Below are positions 6,357 through 8,429 of a DNA stretch of 8,429 nucleotides, in pieces (the first letter of the stretch is position 1; every line of letters starts with the position of its first letter). The notes under the pieces were generated by a model. That model saw nothing but the letters and a program-made list of their open reading frames with translations. It was not told where the DNA came from and made no database searches. Source of the stretch: an uncultured Prosthecobacter sp. (GTDB lineage: Bacteria; Verrucomicrobiota; Verrucomicrobiia; Verrucomicrobiales; Verrucomicrobiaceae); contig CANNUR010000120.1 of the NCBI GenBank assembly GCA_947523045.1, positions 1 through 8,429 of the forward strand, read 5' to 3'. The position numbers were made by a program, and so were the translations under genes.

Positions 6357-7769
6357 TTACTCGCCCGGCGTCACCGGGGTCAAGACGGCACCCGCCGCGG
6401 CATCGGCCAGGGAAAGCATCTCGGCGACGACTCCGGCAGGCAGGCCGGTTGGCTCGGCCAACCTCATGACCAAACCCTGAGAAGAGGCGGGTCCCATTTG
6501 CCTAACGTCGAGGCCGTACGTTGCCGCCATCAGGCCTCCCGCCTGCGCCCCGGCCTCCCCCGTGGCCATGTGCACCACTTCCTGATTCAGCGCGGCGAGA
6601 TTGAATCCTCGCAGGGGTGACTGACCCACCACCACCACGGCATCGTGTGTCTGGGAGTAGAGCATGGCCACCATCTCCCCCCCGAAGGCGGTGGGACGGA
6701 CGTAAATGAGGTATTCGAGCTGGCCAACGCCCCGGCCGGCAATTTCATACGGCACGCGCACCCGCACCGGGCCGCGCAGGCCGGCGGCGGCAATGGCCTG
6801 GCGTGCATCCGCCGCACGCAGCACCGCCAGGGGCGCGGGCGGCGGGTCGGTGGGTGGCGCGGACGACGCAGGTGTTGCGGCTGGCTCGGTGTCGACCAAG
6901 GCCGGTTCCTGCGCTTTCGGCACGCTGGAACCGGTCGCCGCGACGGCGGGGTCGTCGGTGAACTGCACCTCGTACTCCGGCAGCGGCAACTGGCGCACCG
7001 CCTCGCGGGCCTTCGTCATGGCCTGCAGGGCCTGAAGCTGGCCGAACGTGAGCCGGGCCAGATGCCATCCAGTCTGCGTCGCATCGAGCTCGATCCCCAG
7101 GCTGCGCGCGTCCACCAGCAGCTCCGCCAGGCGCGACTCGTCCTGCCAGGCGGGCAGACCATCTTCGGCCTGCAGCCCGCGCAGCACGTCCAGCAGGTCG
7201 GCCGCCACCGCCGTCTGCGGCCAGCGCTGGCCGTCGGACGCCAGCTCCAGGGTGGTTGCACCGGTCTGCCGCAACTCGCAGCCCACCAGGCCTGCCACCG
7301 ATTCGAGGGCCGTGAGAAAGGGCATGGCACCCGTGCGAAAGCTCACCAGCCGACTCGCCACGGCGGTCGGCACTGACAGGCGCAGGTGCGGCAGCAGTTC
7401 ACGCGCCTCCGCATCGTCTGTGCGCAAGCGCTCCATGAGCAGGTGCGCCGCCTTCTGCAGGGGCACGCGCTCCAGCGCCAGGTCATTGAGATAAAAACGC
7501 GCGAGCAGGTCGCGCACTGGCTCGCTCAGCGGCTGCCGTGCGGGTTCCTCCACCCTGGCGCGGCTCGGGGGTCGCACGGGGACCGACCAGACCACGGCGG
7601 GCTTGCGCGGCGGCTTAGGCTGGGTCGCGACCGCTGGCGGCTCAGTCTGCGGCCCGGTCAGGACAAACCCGATCGCCAACACGCCCAGGCCAGCCGCCAG
7701 GCCCAACCCCACCATCCGGTTGAAAACGGCAGGCTTCGGGTTGCGGACAGGACCGTCGAAGGAGGGCAT
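6357..7769 (-). CDS. Membrane-anchored protein with STN-like region and unknown C-terminal domain
   Basis: This 470-residue protein is not one I recognise by name. Residues 1-18 are basic, residues 19-38 form one hydrophobic membrane segment, and residues 40-75 are proline-rich, giving a type II anchor with a periplasmic body. Residues about 80-175 resemble the secretin and TonB short N-terminal (STN) fold: a DLALERVPLQKAAHLL helix, LRLSVP, a VSFRTGAMPFLTALESV segment and a closing beta pair. A second proline/alanine-rich linker (about 275-312) leads to a C-terminal domain containing VRVRVPYEIAGRG and LEYLIYVRP. STN domains normally belong to outer-membrane secretins or TonB receptors, but no secretin or barrel domain follows, so an envelope scaffold or sensor is possible. 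No Shine-Dalgarno precedes ATG 7769; ATG at codon 19 would remove the basic N-terminus and is less likely. It is co-directional with the ceramidase-like gene. Coding status is well supported; function is unknown. Confidence 0.75.
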   Translation of the reverse strand: MPSFDGPVRNPKPAVFNRMVGLGLAAGLGVLAIGFVLTGPQTEPPAVATQPKPPRKPAVVWSVPVRPPSRARVEEPARQPLSEPVRDLLARFYLNDLALERVPLQKAAHLLMERLRTDDAEARELLPHLRLSVPTAVASRLVSFRTGAMPFLTALESVAGLVGCELRQTGATTLELASDGQRWPQTAVAADLLDVLRGLQAEDGLPAWQDESRLAELLVDARSLGIELDATQTGWHLARLTFGQLQALQAMTKAREAVRQLPLPEYEVQFTDDPAVAATGSSVPKAQEPALVDTEPAATPASSAPPTDPPPAPLAVLRAADARQAIAAAGLRGPVRVRVPYEIAGRGVGQLEYLIYVRPTAFGGEMVAMLYSQTHDAVVVVGQSPLRGFNLAALNQEVVHMATGEAGAQAGGLMAATYGLDVRQMGPASSQGLVMRLAEPTGLPAGVVAEMLSLADAAAGAVLTPVTPGE

Positions 7770-7798
7770 GGGCAGGAAATAAGATTCCCTAGGCTAGA

Positions 7799-7817
7799 GG
7801 CACCCCTGCAGGGTGTC
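7799..7817. other. Inverted repeat in the 131-nt gap before the 470-residue protein gene
   Basis: GGCACCC (7799-7805) pairs with GGGTGTC (7811-7817) around the loop CTGCA, with one G-U pair. It lies between the broken Asp-box gene (stop at 7901) and the ATG at 7769. No T run follows on either strand. It may be a weak terminator or an operator. I see no convincing -35/-10 pair in 7770-7900. Confidence 0.3.
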
Positions 7818-7900
7818 AGGCATTTTCTGCAGCGATTCAGGGATTTCCTTAACACCCACCCCAGCCAACTGCACGACGCGCAGCCGCAACCCGGACGACC

Positions 7901-8163
7901 TCAGGCCTTGGGCTTGATGAAGAGCACTTCGGCGCGCTCGATCCAGCCCTTGCGCAGATCCAGGCGGAACCAGCCGTCGCGGTTCTTGCGCTGCAGGCGC
8001 ACGCCCGAGCGCGGGCCGGGCTGCTTGAGGTCGTGCTGCGTCCAGGTGCGGCCGTGGTCGCCCGACCAGATCAGGCCATTCTGAAGTCTTCGGTTTCGCC
8101 CTCGAGGGCGGCGGCAGCCGGCAGGGCCAGGGCGGTGAGGCAGAACAGCAGCAGGAGCTTCAT
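7901..8163 (-). pseudogene. Broken small secreted protein: signal peptide plus frameshifted Asp-box segment
   Basis: From ATG 8163 a textbook signal peptide is encoded (MKLLLLFCLTALALP then AAA), but this frame stops at 8071-8073 after 30 residues. A different minus-strand frame takes over at once: from 8080 to a stop at 7901-7903 it encodes 59 residues starting NGLIWSGDHGRTWTQHDL. SGDHGRTW matches the BNR/Asp-box motif (SxDxGxTW) of sialidase-type beta-propellers, and the rest is rich in Trp, Arg and Lys with strongly GC-biased third positions. Adding one base near 8080 would join the two halves into a protein of about 88 residues. Real sialidases are several times longer, so this may be a remnant with an internal deletion as well as a frameshift; a sequencing error is also possible. 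No Shine-Dalgarno is near the ATG. It begins 40 nt after the upstream gene's stop. Confidence 0.6.
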
Positions 8164-8203
8164 CCAGACACTACGGCGCCCATGGCACGGACCTTCCGGC
8201 GGC

Positions 8204-8429
8204 TCACTCCGGCGCGTTCGCCGCCAGCAGCTCGGGCAGCAGGCCGCGGCCGCGGTAGAACTCCGCTTCCGCCAGCCCGGCCTCGCGCAGCCCGGCCTCG
8301 ATCTCGGCCGCCGGCCGGACGCCGAGCACATGGTCGCGGATGAGCGCCGACTTGCGCGCCTGGATGGCCAGGAAACCGGCGTCGACCACCGGCGTGGCCG
8401 GGTCACGACCGGCGGCCTGGCCGTCGCGC
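8204..8429 (-). CDS. C-terminal end of an unidentified protein (start lies beyond the right edge)
   Basis: A minus-strand frame enters from the right edge and ends at the TGA at 8204-8206, giving 75 visible codons. Its C-terminal part is helical and charged, with segments such as GFLAIQARKSALIRDHVLG and AEIEAGLREAGLAEAEFY. The regular Ala/Glu/Leu spacing suggests a soluble cytoplasmic domain, with no membrane segment. I do not recognise the family. GC-biased third positions and uninterrupted reading support it as real. Its direction and the 40-nt spacing to the broken Asp-box gene suggest they were once in the same transcript. An internal ATG in this frame near 8389 is not needed, since the frame stays open to the edge. 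Confidence 0.65.
   Translation of the reverse strand, partial: RDGQAAGRDPATPVVDAGFLAIQARKSALIRDHVLGVRPAAEIEAGLREAGLAEAEFYRGRGLLPELLAANAPE

Noticed and set aside
4986..6620. 544-codon open frame on the plus strand
   Set aside because: It is antisense to the ceramidase-like gene and spans the intergenic hairpin and part of the next gene. It has no motif or plausible start context.
6645..8084. Plus-strand open frames at 6645-7376 and 7386-8084
   Set aside because: They are antisense to the STN-like protein gene and the Asp-box segment. Their sequences are Arg/His/Gln-rich, as mirror frames typically are.
8071..8406. 111-codon minus-strand frame containing the MKLLLL signal peptide internally
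   Set aside because: The part upstream of the signal peptide is a shadow of the gene ending at 8204. The real start is ATG 8163.
1..8429. tRNA, rRNA, CRISPR array, insertion sequence or transposase
   Set aside because: No cloverleaf-like segment, conserved rRNA stretch, regular repeat-spacer pattern, transposase motif or terminal inverted repeats were found on reading both strands by eye.

Overview
The window is GC-rich bacterial DNA. It carries a secreted multi-module Ig-like protein, a short secreted ceramidase-like hydrolase, a membrane-anchored protein with an STN-like region, and several genes without a clear Shine-Dalgarno site. This mix suggests the Planctomycetes-Verrucomicrobia-Chlamydiae superphylum, most likely Verrucomicrobiota. 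That placement is an inference; no rRNA or marker gene is present.

Layout. (1) Positions 1-2000, minus strand: the first 666 codons of a secreted surface protein built from about 100-residue Ig-like modules. It continues beyond the left edge. (2) Positions 2001-2130: an A/T-rich divergent intergenic region with a candidate minus-strand promoter. (3) Positions 2131-4746, plus strand: a compact three-gene run of a fold-type III PLP-dependent decarboxylase, an acyl/peptidyl carrier protein and an M19-type dipeptidase. The first two genes overlap or nearly abut, and the third starts 34 nt after the carrier-protein stop, behind a hairpin. (4) Positions 4747-4865: a convergent intergenic region with a GATG-rich tract and a hairpin. 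(5) Positions 4866-7769, minus strand: a neutral-ceramidase-like secreted hydrolase preceded, 51 nt upstream, by a membrane-anchored protein of unknown function. A GC-rich hairpin lies between them. (6) Positions 7901-8163, minus strand: a broken small gene with an intact signal peptide followed, in another frame, by a sialidase-type Asp-box segment. (7) Positions 8204-8429, minus strand: the C-terminal 75 codons of an unrecognised protein.

The most interesting unit is the decarboxylase, carrier protein and dipeptidase run. Known decarboxylase and carrier-protein pairs such as BtrK/BtrI of butirosin biosynthesis decarboxylate an amino acid while it is tethered as a thioester. A related decarboxylase is recurrently associated with exosortase loci. 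A carrier-bound amine that is conjugated and then trimmed by a dipeptidase is a plausible but unproven reading. No adenylating ligase or transferase is in the window, so these would have to lie elsewhere. The long open frames antisense to the real genes are a by-product of high GC content and were not annotated.
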